Positions 34,783-42,734 of a DNA stretch of 64,000 nt are shown here, one piece after another. The notes under the pieces are model-generated. The model saw nothing but the letters and a program-made list of their open reading frames with translations. It was not told the origin of the DNA and made no database searches. The stretch comes from an uncultured Lachnospiraceae bacterium. Its GTDB lineage: Bacteria; Bacillota; Clostridia; Lachnospirales; Lachnospiraceae. Made by a program: the position numbers and the translations under genes. The stretch lies in the NCBI GenBank assembly GCA_910578335.1, contig CAJTPU010000004.1, positions 62,001-126,000 on the forward strand, given 5' to 3'. Each line of letters starts with the position of its first letter. Positions within the stretch are counted from its first letter, which is position 1.

Positions 34783-34803
34783 ATGTATATAATTTCTTGC
34801 TAA
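34783..34803 (+). CDS. Six-residue leader peptide
   Basis: ATG TAT ATA ATT TCT TGC TAA encodes MYIISC behind a near-perfect AGGAGG ribosome site 6 bases upstream. It is the only good translation start between the promoter and the terminator that precedes the ABC-F gene, so it probably acts as the ribosome-stalling sensor. Confidence 0.6.
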   Translation: MYIISC

Positions 34804-35012
34804 GGAACTAAATAGGTGCATGGAAAGCAGATACGGGGTATTTTTGTTTTTTCGTGCGTAGCAGGAATATACATTCTGGCATTTTGATAAAATTTTATGT
34901 TGCTGTCTGGAACAAAGGCAGCAAGTGTGCTGTGGGCAGAGGGAAGGATTTTTTGCTGCCGGTACGGGTATAAAATGGTTTTTCACGGAAAGGTGAAACG
35001 AATTGGACTTTA

Positions 35013-35041
35013 AGATGCAGAAGATATTTCTGCATCTTTTT
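35013..35041 (+). terminator. Attenuator terminator
   Basis: AGATGCAGAA pairs with TTTCTGCATCT around a short loop, followed by seven T. It lies between the leader peptide and the ABC-F start codon. Confidence 0.8.
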
Positions 35042-35099
35042 TTATGACAATAGAAGGCGGGGAAGCGTGGACTCTATTGTTTGTGTAAAGGAGTGTTAG

Positions 35100-36632
35100 A
35101 TGTCTTATATTAATGTAAATCATTTGACTTTTTATTATGACGGCAGTGTCGAAAATATTTTTGAGGATGTTTCTTTCCGACTGGATACGGATTGGAAATT
35201 GGGTTTTATTGCAAGAAACGGAAGAGGTAAGACCACGTTTTTAAATCTGCTGATGGGAAAATATGAGTACAGAGGCAGTATATCCGCGGAGGAGGCATTT
35301 CATTATTTTCCCTTTGCGGTAAAGGATATGTCAAAAAATGCGGTGGATATTCTGGAGGACATGCATCCGGACTATGAATTCTGGAAAGTATGCAGGGAGC
35401 TTTCACTCCTTCAGGTTTCGGAGGAGGTCTTGTTTCGTCCTTTTTCAACACTGAGCAACGGAGAGCGGACAAAAGTGATGCTGGCGGTTCTTTTTTCTAT
35501 GGATAACAGCTTTTTTCTGCTGGACGAGCCAACGAACCATCTGGATGCAGCGGCGAGGGAGCTTTTGCGGGAATACTTAAAAAGCAAAAAAGGTTTTATT
35601 CTGGTGTCGCATGACAGGGATTTGCTGGATGCCTGCACAGACCATGTGCTTGTTATCAACAAAACAAATATAGAAGTATGCAAAGGGAATTTCAGTACAT
35701 GGTGGGAGAACAAAAAGCGGCAGGATGCCTATGAAGCTTCAGAGCAGGCGCGCCTGAGAAAGGATATTCACCGTTTGAAGGATGCAGCAGCGCAGGCAAA
35801 AACTTGGGCGGAGGAGGTAGAATCTACAAAAATCGGGAAAAGGTCAGAAAAATATGAATGGTGCAAAGACAGCAGAGCTTACATTGGCGAAAAATCCCGC
35901 CGGATGCAGCAGCGCCGCAAAAATCTGGAGCACAGGCAGGAAAAGGAAATTGCGGAAAAAGAAGGGCTCTTAAAGAATCTGGAGACTGCGGAGGATTTAA
36001 AGCTCTTTCCGCTGCGCCATTACAAGCAGGTTTTGGTGGAGGCAAAAGAACTGCGTATTGTGTATGACACCAAAAAGCTGCCGGCGCTCAGTTTTACCGT
36101 TGAAAACGGGGAGCGCATCGTACTGCGCGGAAAAAATGGCTGTGGAAAAACCAGTTTGATAAAGGCAATTCTGCAGGAGCTGGCGGAGAAGGACGGTAAG
36201 GTGTCGGAGACAGAGCAGCAGCTTTGCTATGAAGGAACCCTGCAATTGGCAAGCGGGCTGACGGTATCCTATGTATCGCAGGAGACTCGTTTTTTAAGAG
36301 GCAGTCTGCAGCATTTTATAGAAAAAAGAGGACTGGAGGGCGCATTGTTTCTGGCAATCCTGAGAAAGCTGGATTTTTCTCGTACACAGTTTGAAAAAAA
36401 TATGGAGGACTATAGCGAAGGGCAGAAAAAGAAAGTGCTTCTGGCGGCAAGCCTCTGCGAGCGGGCGCATCTTTACATTTGGGATGAACCGCTGAATTTT
36501 ATTGATGTATTTTCCAGAATACAGTTGGAGGAGTTAATTTTAAAATGGAAGCCCACGCTTCTTTTTGTGGAGCATGATAAGGCGTTTGTAGACAAGGTGG
36601 CGTCAAAGGTGATAGAGTATAAGGAGGAGTAA
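35100..36632 (+). CDS. ABC-F ribosomal protection protein (Lsa-like)
   Basis: This 510-residue soluble twin-ATPase has no membrane helices. The first domain has GRGKTTFLNLLMG, the signature LSNGERTKVMLAVLF and LLDEPTNHLD. The second has GKNGCGKTSLIKAI, YSEGQKKKVLLAASL and WDEPLNFIDVFSRIQLEEL, close to the Lsa/Vga group. A charged inter-domain linker (about 205-300) is the part that reaches the peptidyl transferase centre. Such proteins displace lincosamides, pleuromutilins and streptogramin A. The leader attenuator supports a resistance role. The next gene starts 18 bases later. Confidence 0.85.
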   Translation: MSYINVNHLTFYYDGSVENIFEDVSFRLDTDWKLGFIARNGRGKTTFLNLLMGKYEYRGSISAEEAFHYFPFAVKDMSKNAVDILEDMHPDYEFWKVCRELSLLQVSEEVLFRPFSTLSNGERTKVMLAVLFSMDNSFFLLDEPTNHLDAAARELLREYLKSKKGFILVSHDRDLLDACTDHVLVINKTNIEVCKGNFSTWWENKKRQDAYEASEQARLRKDIHRLKDAAAQAKTWAEEVESTKIGKRSEKYEWCKDSRAYIGEKSRRMQQRRKNLEHRQEKEIAEKEGLLKNLETAEDLKLFPLRHYKQVLVEAKELRIVYDTKKLPALSFTVENGERIVLRGKNGCGKTSLIKAILQELAEKDGKVSETEQQLCYEGTLQLASGLTVSYVSQETRFLRGSLQHFIEKRGLEGALFLAILRKLDFSRTQFEKNMEDYSEGQKKKVLLAASLCERAHLYIWDEPLNFIDVFSRIQLEELILKWKPTLLFVEHDKAFVDKVASKVIEYKEE

Positions 36633-36650
36633 GAGGAAGGACTGAATTGT

Positions 36651-37424
36651 ATGCCCAAAAGAAAACAGCAAGAGGAAGAGCTGCCGCCCAATCCGCAGTT
36701 TGAACAGGCGAAGGAGCGCGTAATTGGGATTGCCAGAGAGCGTCAGGGTATCGGTACCTTGTCGGAAAAAACAGTACATGCGGTGCTGAAGCGGTATTAT
36801 GCGCCTGACGAGGATATGCACGAGATACCCATTGAAAATTACGTGGCGGATATTTACACGGGAACGGAAATCATCGAGATACAGACAAGGCAGTTTAACC
36901 GGATGCGGGAAAAGCTGGATACTTTTCTGTGTCTGTATCCGGTGACGATTGTGTATCCCATACCGCGGTACAAGTGGCTGATTTGGATTGACGAGGAAAG
37001 CGGGGAGCTGTCAAAGCCCCACAAATCTCCGGTAAAAGGAAACCCTTATATGGCATTTGCCGAGCTTTACAAAATAAAAGCCTATTTGAGAAACCCCAAT
37101 TTGCATTTGAAGTTTGTACTTCTGGATATGGAGGAATACAGACTGCTGAACGGCTGGAGCCAGGATAAAAAAAGAGGCTCCTGCCGTTATGACAGGATTC
37201 CTTCAAGGCTGGTGGAGGAAGTCTGTGTTGACAGCTTTAGGGACTATATGCAGTTTGTGCCCTATGAGCTGGAGGAGCCGTTTACTTCGCAGCAGTTTGC
37301 AAAAGCGGCACATATACGGAAGGAGACGGCGCAGATAGCGCTCAATATCCTGACTTATGTGGAGTGTGTAGAGCGCATCGGAAAAAAGGGACAGAGCTAT
37401 CTGTATCAGGTGCGGGAGTGGTAG
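36651..37424 (+). CDS. Unknown protein, possible PD-(D/E)XK nuclease fold with winged helix
   Basis: This 257-residue protein contains ENYVADIYTGTEIIEIQTRQFNRM (about residues 62-85). The D-I-x(6)-IIEIQT arrangement is the layout of a PD-(D/E)XK active site, with Gln in place of the usual Lys. The C-terminal segment FTSQQFAKAAHIRKETAQIALNILTYVECVERI (about 212-244) looks like a winged helix-turn-helix. It is 18 bases behind the ABC-F gene and probably cotranscribed. No firm family or function was recognised. Confidence 0.6.
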   Translation: MPKRKQQEEELPPNPQFEQAKERVIGIARERQGIGTLSEKTVHAVLKRYYAPDEDMHEIPIENYVADIYTGTEIIEIQTRQFNRMREKLDTFLCLYPVTIVYPIPRYKWLIWIDEESGELSKPHKSPVKGNPYMAFAELYKIKAYLRNPNLHLKFVLLDMEEYRLLNGWSQDKKRGSCRYDRIPSRLVEEVCVDSFRDYMQFVPYELEEPFTSQQFAKAAHIRKETAQIALNILTYVECVERIGKKGQSYLYQVREW

Positions 37425-37486
37425 GTTTTCATAAATTCTTAAGAAAACTTACCGGAAAATATTAATGGAATATAAAAAGAAACACA

Positions 37487-37524
37487 ATGGATGCAGTTTA
37501 TACTGATAGACAGCATCCATTTTT
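37487..37524 (+). terminator. Terminator after the possible nuclease gene
   Basis: ATGGATGC at 37487-37494 pairs with GCATCCAT at 37513-37520 and is followed by T residues. The loop is 18 bases. Confidence 0.7.
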
Positions 37525-37535
37525 ATGTATAATAG

Positions 37536-37601
37536 GATTCGGGTGTCAAAAGCCCTGACTGACAAATAACATTTTCGGACAGGGCTTTTGATGCCTGAAT
37601 C
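37536..37601. repeat. Long imperfect palindrome
   Basis: The 22-base arm at 37536-37557 pairs with 37580-37601. Nineteen pairs are Watson-Crick, including an uninterrupted TCAAAAGCCCTG/CAGGGCTTTTGA, and three positions are G-T. The loop is 22 bases. G-T pairs in place of mismatches suggest selection on an RNA hairpin. No T run follows. Confidence 0.65.
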
Positions 37602-37605
37602 ATAA

Positions 37606-37650
37606 TAGGCGATTGCAAAGCTCGGTGACTATAAGTGTCATTGCACAATC
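37606..37650 (+). mobile_element. Solitary end of the palindromic mobile element family
   Basis: TAGGCGATTGCAAAGCTC followed by GTGTCATTGCACAATC matches the left end of the full element at 49601 at most positions. The remainder of the element is missing, so this is a decayed or truncated copy just upstream of the C39 peptidase gene. Confidence 0.6.
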
Positions 37651-37703
37651 TGAAAGCAGCATATGGATGCATTGGAGATAAAAGGATATAGAGAGGACGG
37701 CAT

Positions 37704-38603
37704 ATGGCAAAACGGAAAACAATGAAGGTATTGTTTGCGATTGTGGTTGTTTGTATGTGTGCTTATGGCATTGTCATACTGCGAAAGCAGGCAGAGAAAA
37801 TACCGGAAAAAGCAGTTTGTTATGGGGAAACGGATGCGTATCGCGGCGAAAATACGGCAAATCCGGTAAGCGTGGCGGCAAATGGAAGCACGCTTGACAA
37901 TAGAAGGATTTTAGAAAATGCAGAGGTGGAAAATATGCTGCTTCAGCTTGCGCTGGAAAACGGGGATATTGCAAAAATCTATGCGGACAGGGAAAACTAT
38001 CCGGAGGAGCTTTTGACGGCGCTTGCTTTCAATCAGGAAATGCTTGCTTTTGTGCAGGGATACCCGGATGCAGATACAAAGGCGGCGGGTGGTTTTACCG
38101 AGGAGGAAAAAAAGCAGGATTTTCCGTTGTTTTTGCAGTGGGACAGCCGTTGGGGATATGTGCCATATGGTACAAGCTGTATCGGGCTTGCGGGATGCGG
38201 TCCCACTTGCTTATCCATGGTAATTTTCTCTCTGACAGAGGATGAAAATGCTACACCGGATGCGCTTGCAGATTATAGTATGAGCCACGGTTATTATGTT
38301 GCAGGCGCGGGAACGGACTGGAGCTTTATGACGGATGCGGCGAAAGAGTACGGGCTTAGCGTCAACCAGCTTAGGCTGGAGGAAACAGCCATGCGGCAGT
38401 ACCTTGACGCAGGATGTCTGCTTATCTGCTCCATGGGAAAAGGGGATTTTACAAGGTCAGGACATTTTGTCGTGCTGTACGATTATGACGAAGAAGGTTT
38501 TCTGGTAAACGACCCCAATAGTCAGGAGCGAAGCGAAAGGTGCTGGGATTTTGACACGCTGCGCTGGCAGATAAAAAATGTGTGGGGGTATAAAAAAGCA
38601 TAA
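37704..38603 (+). CDS. Membrane-anchored C39-like cysteine peptidase
   Basis: This 299-residue protein has an N-terminal membrane segment (about residues 7-25) and a C-terminal Peptidase_C39_2 domain. The catalytic Cys is in GLAGCGPTCLSMV, the His in SGHFVVLYDY and the Asp in VNDPNSQERS. Unlike C39 domains of bacteriocin exporters it has no transporter part and no double-glycine precursor is nearby, so it probably acts on the cell surface on proteins or wall peptides. The linker holds YPEELLTALAFNQEML, common in clostridial members. Confidence 0.82.
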   Translation: MAKRKTMKVLFAIVVVCMCAYGIVILRKQAEKIPEKAVCYGETDAYRGENTANPVSVAANGSTLDNRRILENAEVENMLLQLALENGDIAKIYADRENYPEELLTALAFNQEMLAFVQGYPDADTKAAGGFTEEEKKQDFPLFLQWDSRWGYVPYGTSCIGLAGCGPTCLSMVIFSLTEDENATPDALADYSMSHGYYVAGAGTDWSFMTDAAKEYGLSVNQLRLEETAMRQYLDAGCLLICSMGKGDFTRSGHFVVLYDYDEEGFLVNDPNSQERSERCWDFDTLRWQIKNVWGYKKA

Positions 38604-38613
38604 AAATTACCTC

Positions 38614-38642
38614 TTGCAGACTGCAAAAAAGTATGATATCAT
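38614..38642 (+). promoter_or_regulatory. Promoter of the leuA T-box transcript
   Basis: TTGCAG at 38614-38619, 17-base spacer, TATCAT at 38637-38642. Confidence 0.6.
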
Positions 38643-38668
38643 GATGAAAATTAAATAAGGTGAAATGC

Positions 38669-38927
38669 GACGAAGAGGAGTAGTAGTTGAAAGCCGGAAA
38701 ACAGAGAGCTGCCGTATGGTGCAAGGCAGCCGGAAGCGGACAGTGAACTGACCTTGGAGCAGCCGGCTGAAGGCTTTATGCTGTGTAGGTACGGACGGAT
38801 TTCCCGCCGTAGAAAGGGGAAGGACATGTCAGTGTCCCTGAGTGCATGGTTTTCCATGAAATAGAGTGGTACCGCGTAGAAAATACGTCTCTATAAAATG
38901 CAGGCTGCATTTTGTAGAGATTTTTTT
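38669..38927 (+). promoter_or_regulatory. Leucine T-box riboswitch
   Basis: The element begins with the usual GAAGAGGAGTAGTA and contains the specifier context GAA-CTG-A (Leu codon CTG). It has the diagnostic T-box AGAGTGGTACCGCG at 38863-38876 and ends in a terminator whose 15-bp stem (38888-38902 with 38906-38920) is followed by seven T. Uncharged leucine tRNA binding would favour the antiterminator and raise leuA expression. Confidence 0.92.
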
Positions 38928-39066
38928 GTATGATAGGGTTAGAATTTTTGACACCTTTATCATGATAAAGGTATGCAAACCGCATGTATCTGTGCAGACA
39001 AAATCGGTACAAAATGCAAAAGGGTATGGGAAAGCGAAATATTTTGCGGAAAGGAAGGAAATGAAA

Positions 39067-40749
39067 ATGAAAGAAGCCAATGAAATGTACAGGGAAAAAT
39101 ATGCAAAGTCTTATTTTATGCCGCCGGTAGTTACTTACGACTGGGTGAAAAAAGACAGTATTGAAAAAGCGCCAATCTGGTGCAGCGTGGATTTGCGGGA
39201 CGGCAATCAGGCTTTGGTGGAGCCGATGGGTCTGGAAGAAAAGCTGGAATTCTTTAAAATGCTTGTAGAAGTAGGCTTTAAAGAGATTGAAGTAGGATTT
39301 CCTGCGGCGTCCGACACGGAATATTTGTTTTTGCGGGAGCTGATAGAGCGGAATATGATTCCGGAGGATGTAACGATTCAGGTGCTGACGCAGGCAAGGG
39401 AGCACATTATCCGCAAGACCTTCGAAGCGGTTCAGGGAGCGCCTCATGCAGTGGTGCATCTTTACAATTCTACTTCCGTTGCGCAGAGAGAACAGGTATT
39501 TAAAAAGAGCAGGGAGGAAATCAAGAAGCTGGCTGTGGACGGTGCAAAGCTGTTAAAGGAGCTGGCGGATGAGACGGACGGCAATTTTACCTTTGAGTAC
39601 AGTCCTGAGAGCTTTTCCCAGACAGAAGTTGACTATGCGTTAGAGGTCTGCAACGCGGTGCTTGACGAGTGGAAGCCGGATAAGGCGCGCAAGGCGATTA
39701 TCAACCTGCCTACTACAGTGCAGGTAGCCATGCCTCATGTGTTTGCAGCGCAGGTGGAGTATATGCATAAGAACTTAAAATACCGCGACGCGGTGATTTT
39801 GAGCGTACACCCGCACAATGACAGGGGATGCGGTATCAGCGATGCGGAGTTTGGTATTTTAGCGGGCGCAGACAGGGTGGAAGGAACGCTTTTTGGCAAC
39901 GGGGAGAGAACCGGAAATGTAGATATTATTACCCTTGCCATGAATATGGTCTGCCATGGTGTGAATCCGGGGCTGGACTTCTCCAATATTATGAAGATAC
40001 GGGAAAAATATGAGCAGTTGAGCGGCATGAAGGTGCATGAGAGAACGCCTTACACGGGGGATTTGGTGTTTACGGCGTTTTCCGGCTCCCATCAGGATGC
40101 AATTTCTAAAGGCATGGCATGGAGAGAAGAAGGAAAAAGCGGCGGTAAGTGGACGGTTCCTTACCTTCCCATTGACCCGGCAGAGCTTGGAAGAGAATAT
40201 GAATCTGATGTGATTCGTATCAACAGCCAGTCCGGCAAGGGTGGCATCGCCTTTATCTTAAAGCAGAATTTCGGTATCTCCCTGCCGGATAAGATGAGGG
40301 ATGAAGTGCGTGTCTGGATGAAGGAGGCATCGGATAAAGGACATAAAGAGCTGGCGCCATCGGAGATTTACAGCATTTTCGAGGAACATTACATTTCTGC
40401 CAGACCTGTTTTTGATATTCCGGAGTGTCATTTTAAGCAGATAAACGGAATTACGGCAGAGGTAACGATTGAGAAGGATGGGGAAAAGCAGGTTATCGAA
40501 ACCACCGGAAACGGGCGCCTTGATGCAGTGAGCAATGCGGTCAAAAAGTATTTTGGCATCAGCTACGAACTGGCGGTTTATGAGGAACATGCCATTTCCA
40601 AGGGCTCTTCTTCTAAGGCGGCGGCATATGTAGGGCTGAATAAGGACGGTGTGATTTACTGGGGCGTGGGTATCGACGAGGATATTATCAAGAGCTCCAT
40701 CGCGGCGCTGGTAGCGGCGGGTAATAAGGTCGCAGGGGCAAAAGCGTAA
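39067..40749 (+). CDS. leuA: 2-isopropylmalate synthase
   Basis: This 560-residue enzyme of leucine synthesis condenses acetyl-CoA with 2-oxoisovalerate. It begins YRFMPPVVTYDWVKKDSIEKAPIW-like family sequence (here YAKSYFMPPVVTYDWVKK), followed by CSVDLRDGNQALVEPM with the catalytic RDGNQ, the metal-binding VHPHNDRGCG, and a C-terminal leucine-sensing LeuA dimer domain (about 440-560). This is the LeuA2 type of about 560 residues. The ATG at 39067 has better spacing to AAGGAAGG than the ATG at 39061. Control is by the T-box upstream. Confidence 0.95.
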   Translation: MKEANEMYREKYAKSYFMPPVVTYDWVKKDSIEKAPIWCSVDLRDGNQALVEPMGLEEKLEFFKMLVEVGFKEIEVGFPAASDTEYLFLRELIERNMIPEDVTIQVLTQAREHIIRKTFEAVQGAPHAVVHLYNSTSVAQREQVFKKSREEIKKLAVDGAKLLKELADETDGNFTFEYSPESFSQTEVDYALEVCNAVLDEWKPDKARKAIINLPTTVQVAMPHVFAAQVEYMHKNLKYRDAVILSVHPHNDRGCGISDAEFGILAGADRVEGTLFGNGERTGNVDIITLAMNMVCHGVNPGLDFSNIMKIREKYEQLSGMKVHERTPYTGDLVFTAFSGSHQDAISKGMAWREEGKSGGKWTVPYLPIDPAELGREYESDVIRINSQSGKGGIAFILKQNFGISLPDKMRDEVRVWMKEASDKGHKELAPSEIYSIFEEHYISARPVFDIPECHFKQINGITAEVTIEKDGEKQVIETTGNGRLDAVSNAVKKYFGISYELAVYEEHAISKGSSSKAAAYVGLNKDGVIYWGVGIDEDIIKSSIAALVAAGNKVAGAKA

Positions 40750-40788
40750 GCAGGAACACATATAAGGAAAATAAAGGCTTTATCGCAA

Positions 40789-40839
40789 CACAAAACCAGC
40801 CCCTGTGCTGTAGTCAGCAGTACAGGGGCTGGTTTTGTG
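40789..40839. terminator. Convergent terminator between leuA and the methyltransferase gene
   Basis: An 18-bp perfect stem (40789-40806 with 40822-40839) with T runs on both strands. One arm and the loop also encode the last residues and stop of the minus-strand gene. Confidence 0.9.
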
Positions 40840-41647
40840 CAATCAGGGTATCCATGCAATGCTTATGGGGCGTGCCGCCGCTGCTGCAGTCAAATATTTC
40901 CTCTTTGCATATATGGAACAGCCAGTCATGATAATAGGTAAATAATTCTCCCGAAAGCCATGGATGTCTTTTTTCTTCATCTCTTGTAGAGTCCGGCGCC
41001 CTGACAATAAAGGGTTTGCTGACAAACACATTTAAAGCGTTTAAGCCGGTGCCTGAGGTATGAGATTTCAGGCTGTCACAAAAGGATTCCCGCTCTGTCT
41101 GCGGCAGAAAGTGCAGTACGCCGCTGCTAAAGATAATATCATATTCCGAATCAGGGCGGTAATCAAAAATATCAGCCTGAAAAAAGCGGACATCGACATG
41201 ATTGTAGTCTGCAAGCTTTTTTGCCTTTTCAATTCCCTGCCGCGATATATCAAAAGCAGTCACCGCGTAGCCGCATTTAGCAAAAAAAACGGCGTCTTTT
41301 CCTTCACCGCAGCCGATGTCGAGCACGCGGTAAGGCTTGATTGGCGGAAGAATTTTCATAATATCATAACAGATACGGTTTGGCAAAAGTCCCCAGTAAT
41401 AGTCGGCGGTGTTGTAGCGATTGTCGTAATCTGTTACCACGCTGCTGTAGCCGAGCAGCGCATCAACAGTGGTGTTAAGCGCGCCGGCAAGCTTTGGAAG
41501 CATTTCTATATCGGGATATGCCGTATTGTTTTCCCACTTTGAAACTGCCTGAAAAGATATATTAAGGGATTTGGCAAGCTGGTTCTGTGTCAGCCCCAGC
41601 TCTTTACGTTTCTTGCAGATGACTTCTCCGGTTCTCAGATTATCCAT
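40814..41647 (-). CDS. XRE-type regulator fused to SAM methyltransferase
   Basis: This 277-residue protein joins a helix-turn-helix (ICKKRKELGLTQNQLAKSLNISFQAVSKWENNTAYPDIEML, about 10-50) to a class I methyltransferase. Motif I is VLDIGCGEGKDAVFFAKCG, with VTAFDISRQGIEKAKK and DIIFSSGVLHFL following, similar to TehB. Such fusions may bind DNA and methylate a small molecule or toxic oxyanion; the substrate is unknown. The ATG at 41647 is chosen because AAAGG lies before it and the helix-turn-helix begins soon after. It is convergent with leuA. Confidence 0.85.
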   Translation of the reverse strand: MDNLRTGEVICKKRKELGLTQNQLAKSLNISFQAVSKWENNTAYPDIEMLPKLAGALNTTVDALLGYSSVVTDYDNRYNTADYYWGLLPNRICYDIMKILPPIKPYRVLDIGCGEGKDAVFFAKCGYAVTAFDISRQGIEKAKKLADYNHVDVRFFQADIFDYRPDSEYDIIFSSGVLHFLPQTERESFCDSLKSHTSGTGLNALNVFVSKPFIVRAPDSTRDEEKRHPWLSGELFTYYHDWLFHICKEEIFDCSSGGTPHKHCMDTLIAQNQPLYC

Positions 41648-41846
41648 TTTTGTGCCTTTCTTTAAAATCTGTGCAATATGATTCTGTACCGTTTTCATCT
41701 TAATATGAGGGAATCCGTATTGCAATAACGCAGAAAGGGAATCAGATATAAAAATTCAACCGGCAGATGAAATAAAACATTATCCAGCTCAAATTCTATT
41801 TCCTTTAGTCATTTTAAACAAAAAGTAAAAAATTTGAAATTAGTTA

Positions 41847-41878
41847 TTGACATCTAAATAATGTTAGATTAAACTAAC
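41847..41878 (+). promoter_or_regulatory. feo promoter with palindromic operator
   Basis: TTGACA at 41847-41852, 17 bases and TAAACT at 41870-41875. The palindrome GTTAG-N6-CTAAC at 41863-41878 covers the -10. The same half-sites with the same spacing recur before feoB. The shape resembles DtxR-family metal-repressor boxes. Confidence 0.65.
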
Positions 41879-41934
41879 TAATGGAAACAAAGAACTGCAA
41901 AACAAAGAATTTGCAATCACTTAAATCATGCATA

Positions 41935-42142
41935 TAGGCAATGCGAAACTCTCATTTTAGGGTTCCGAATTGTGCAGCTTATATATTCTATAAGCAGACC
42001 CTTGATTACCGTTGGTACTTAGCTGCCGTATTTTGGCAGCTTACGTACCACTACGGTAATCTTGGAGCGAGAGCGTGTCTGTGTTAGAATATATAAGCTG
42101 CACAATGACACTTGCATAACTACTGAGTTTTGCAATTGCCTA
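41935..42142 (-). mobile_element. Palindromic MITE-like element in the feo leader
   Basis: The 208-bp element begins TAGGCAATGCGAAACTC and ends with GAGTTTTGCAATTGCCTA, and TCATGCATA flanks it on both sides (41926-41934 and 42143-42151), a perfect 9-bp target duplication. Inside are a perfect 19-bp outer stem (41972-41990 with 42085-42103), a nested stem (42004-42018 with 42045-42061) and GAGCGAGAGCGTGTC at 42065-42079. It is in the opposite orientation to the copy at 49601 and lies between the feo promoter and feoA. Confidence 0.82.
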
Positions 42143-42171
42143 TCATGCATACAGCGAAAGGAGTGGTGAAC

Positions 42172-42384
42172 ATGCCTTTATCCATGATAAAAGCAGGAAC
42201 CCCCGGTATTATACGTAAGGTCGGGGGCAGGGAGGAGACGAGAAGGTTTTTAGAGAAGCTTGGATTTGTAGTAGGGGGAGAAGTGACTGTAGTGTCAGAA
42301 ACTGTGGGGAATATCATTGTGAATATTAAGGATTCCCGTGTTGCCATCGGAAAAGATATGGCGAATAAGATTATGGTTGGTTAG
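42172..42384 (+). CDS. feoA: FeoA-domain protein, first copy
   Basis: This 70-residue SH3-like protein has the FeoA pattern IKAGTPGIIRKVGGREETRRFLEKLGFVVGGEVTVVSETVGNIIVNIKDSRVAIGKDMANKIMV. FeoA proteins associate with FeoB and are needed for ferrous iron import. The ATG at 42172 follows AAAGGAG by 8 bases. An upstream in-frame start would lie inside the mobile element and is rejected. The second feoA starts 12 bases after its stop. Confidence 0.92.
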   Translation: MPLSMIKAGTPGIIRKVGGREETRRFLEKLGFVVGGEVTVVSETVGNIIVNIKDSRVAIGKDMANKIMVG

Positions 42385-42396
42385 AAAGGAGCGAAA

Positions 42397-42618
42397 ATGA
42401 AGACGTTAAAACAGATTTCGTGTGGAGAGACGGTAAAGGTGACAAGGCTTAACGGGGAAGGTCCGGTGAAAAGGCGTATTATGGACATGGGGATTACAAA
42501 AGGAGTTGAGATTTACGTCAGGAAGGTTGCACCGTTAGGCGACCCTCTGGAAATTACCGTGAGAGGCTATGAGTTGTCCCTGCGCAAGGCGGATGCGGAT
42601 ATGATTGAGGTGGAATAA
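42397..42618 (+). CDS. feoA: FeoA-domain protein, second copy
   Basis: This 73-residue FeoA-type protein contains GETVKVTRLNGEGPVKRRIMDMGITKGVEIYVRKVAPLGDPLEITVRGYELSLRKADADMIEV, with the conserved GDPLEI...RGYELSLRK segment that marks canonical FeoA. The first copy lacks this and is more diverged, so the two may play different parts with FeoB. AGAAAGGAG precedes the ATG. Confidence 0.94.
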   Translation: MKTLKQISCGETVKVTRLNGEGPVKRRIMDMGITKGVEIYVRKVAPLGDPLEITVRGYELSLRKADADMIEVE

Positions 42619-42623
42619 TTTTT

Positions 42624-42652
42624 TTTACACATATGTTAGTCAAAACTAATAA
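42624..42652 (+). promoter_or_regulatory. feoB promoter and second operator
   Basis: TTTACA at 42624-42629, 17 bases and TAATAA at 42647-42652. Between them GTTAG-N6-CTAAT (42635-42650) repeats the operator half-sites of the feoA promoter. Confidence 0.55.
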
Positions 42653-42734
42653 ATATAAGTCTAAACAAATAAAGTGTTACAGATAGAGAGACAATCGCAG
42701 GAAAATATGAGGAGAAGAGGAGGAGAGGCAGGAT

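Larger units (their letters stand above)
34674..35099 (+). promoter_or_regulatory. Attenuator leader of the ABC-F gene
   Basis: TTGACA at 34723-34728, 17 bases and TATAGT at 34746-34751 form a strong promoter. AGGAGG at 34771 precedes a six-codon reading frame (34783-34803). A terminator at 35013-35041 ends the leader some 60 bases before the ABC-F start. The layout matches ribosome-mediated attenuation of antibiotic-resistance ABC-F genes, in which a drug-stalled ribosome on the leader prevents termination. Confidence 0.7.
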
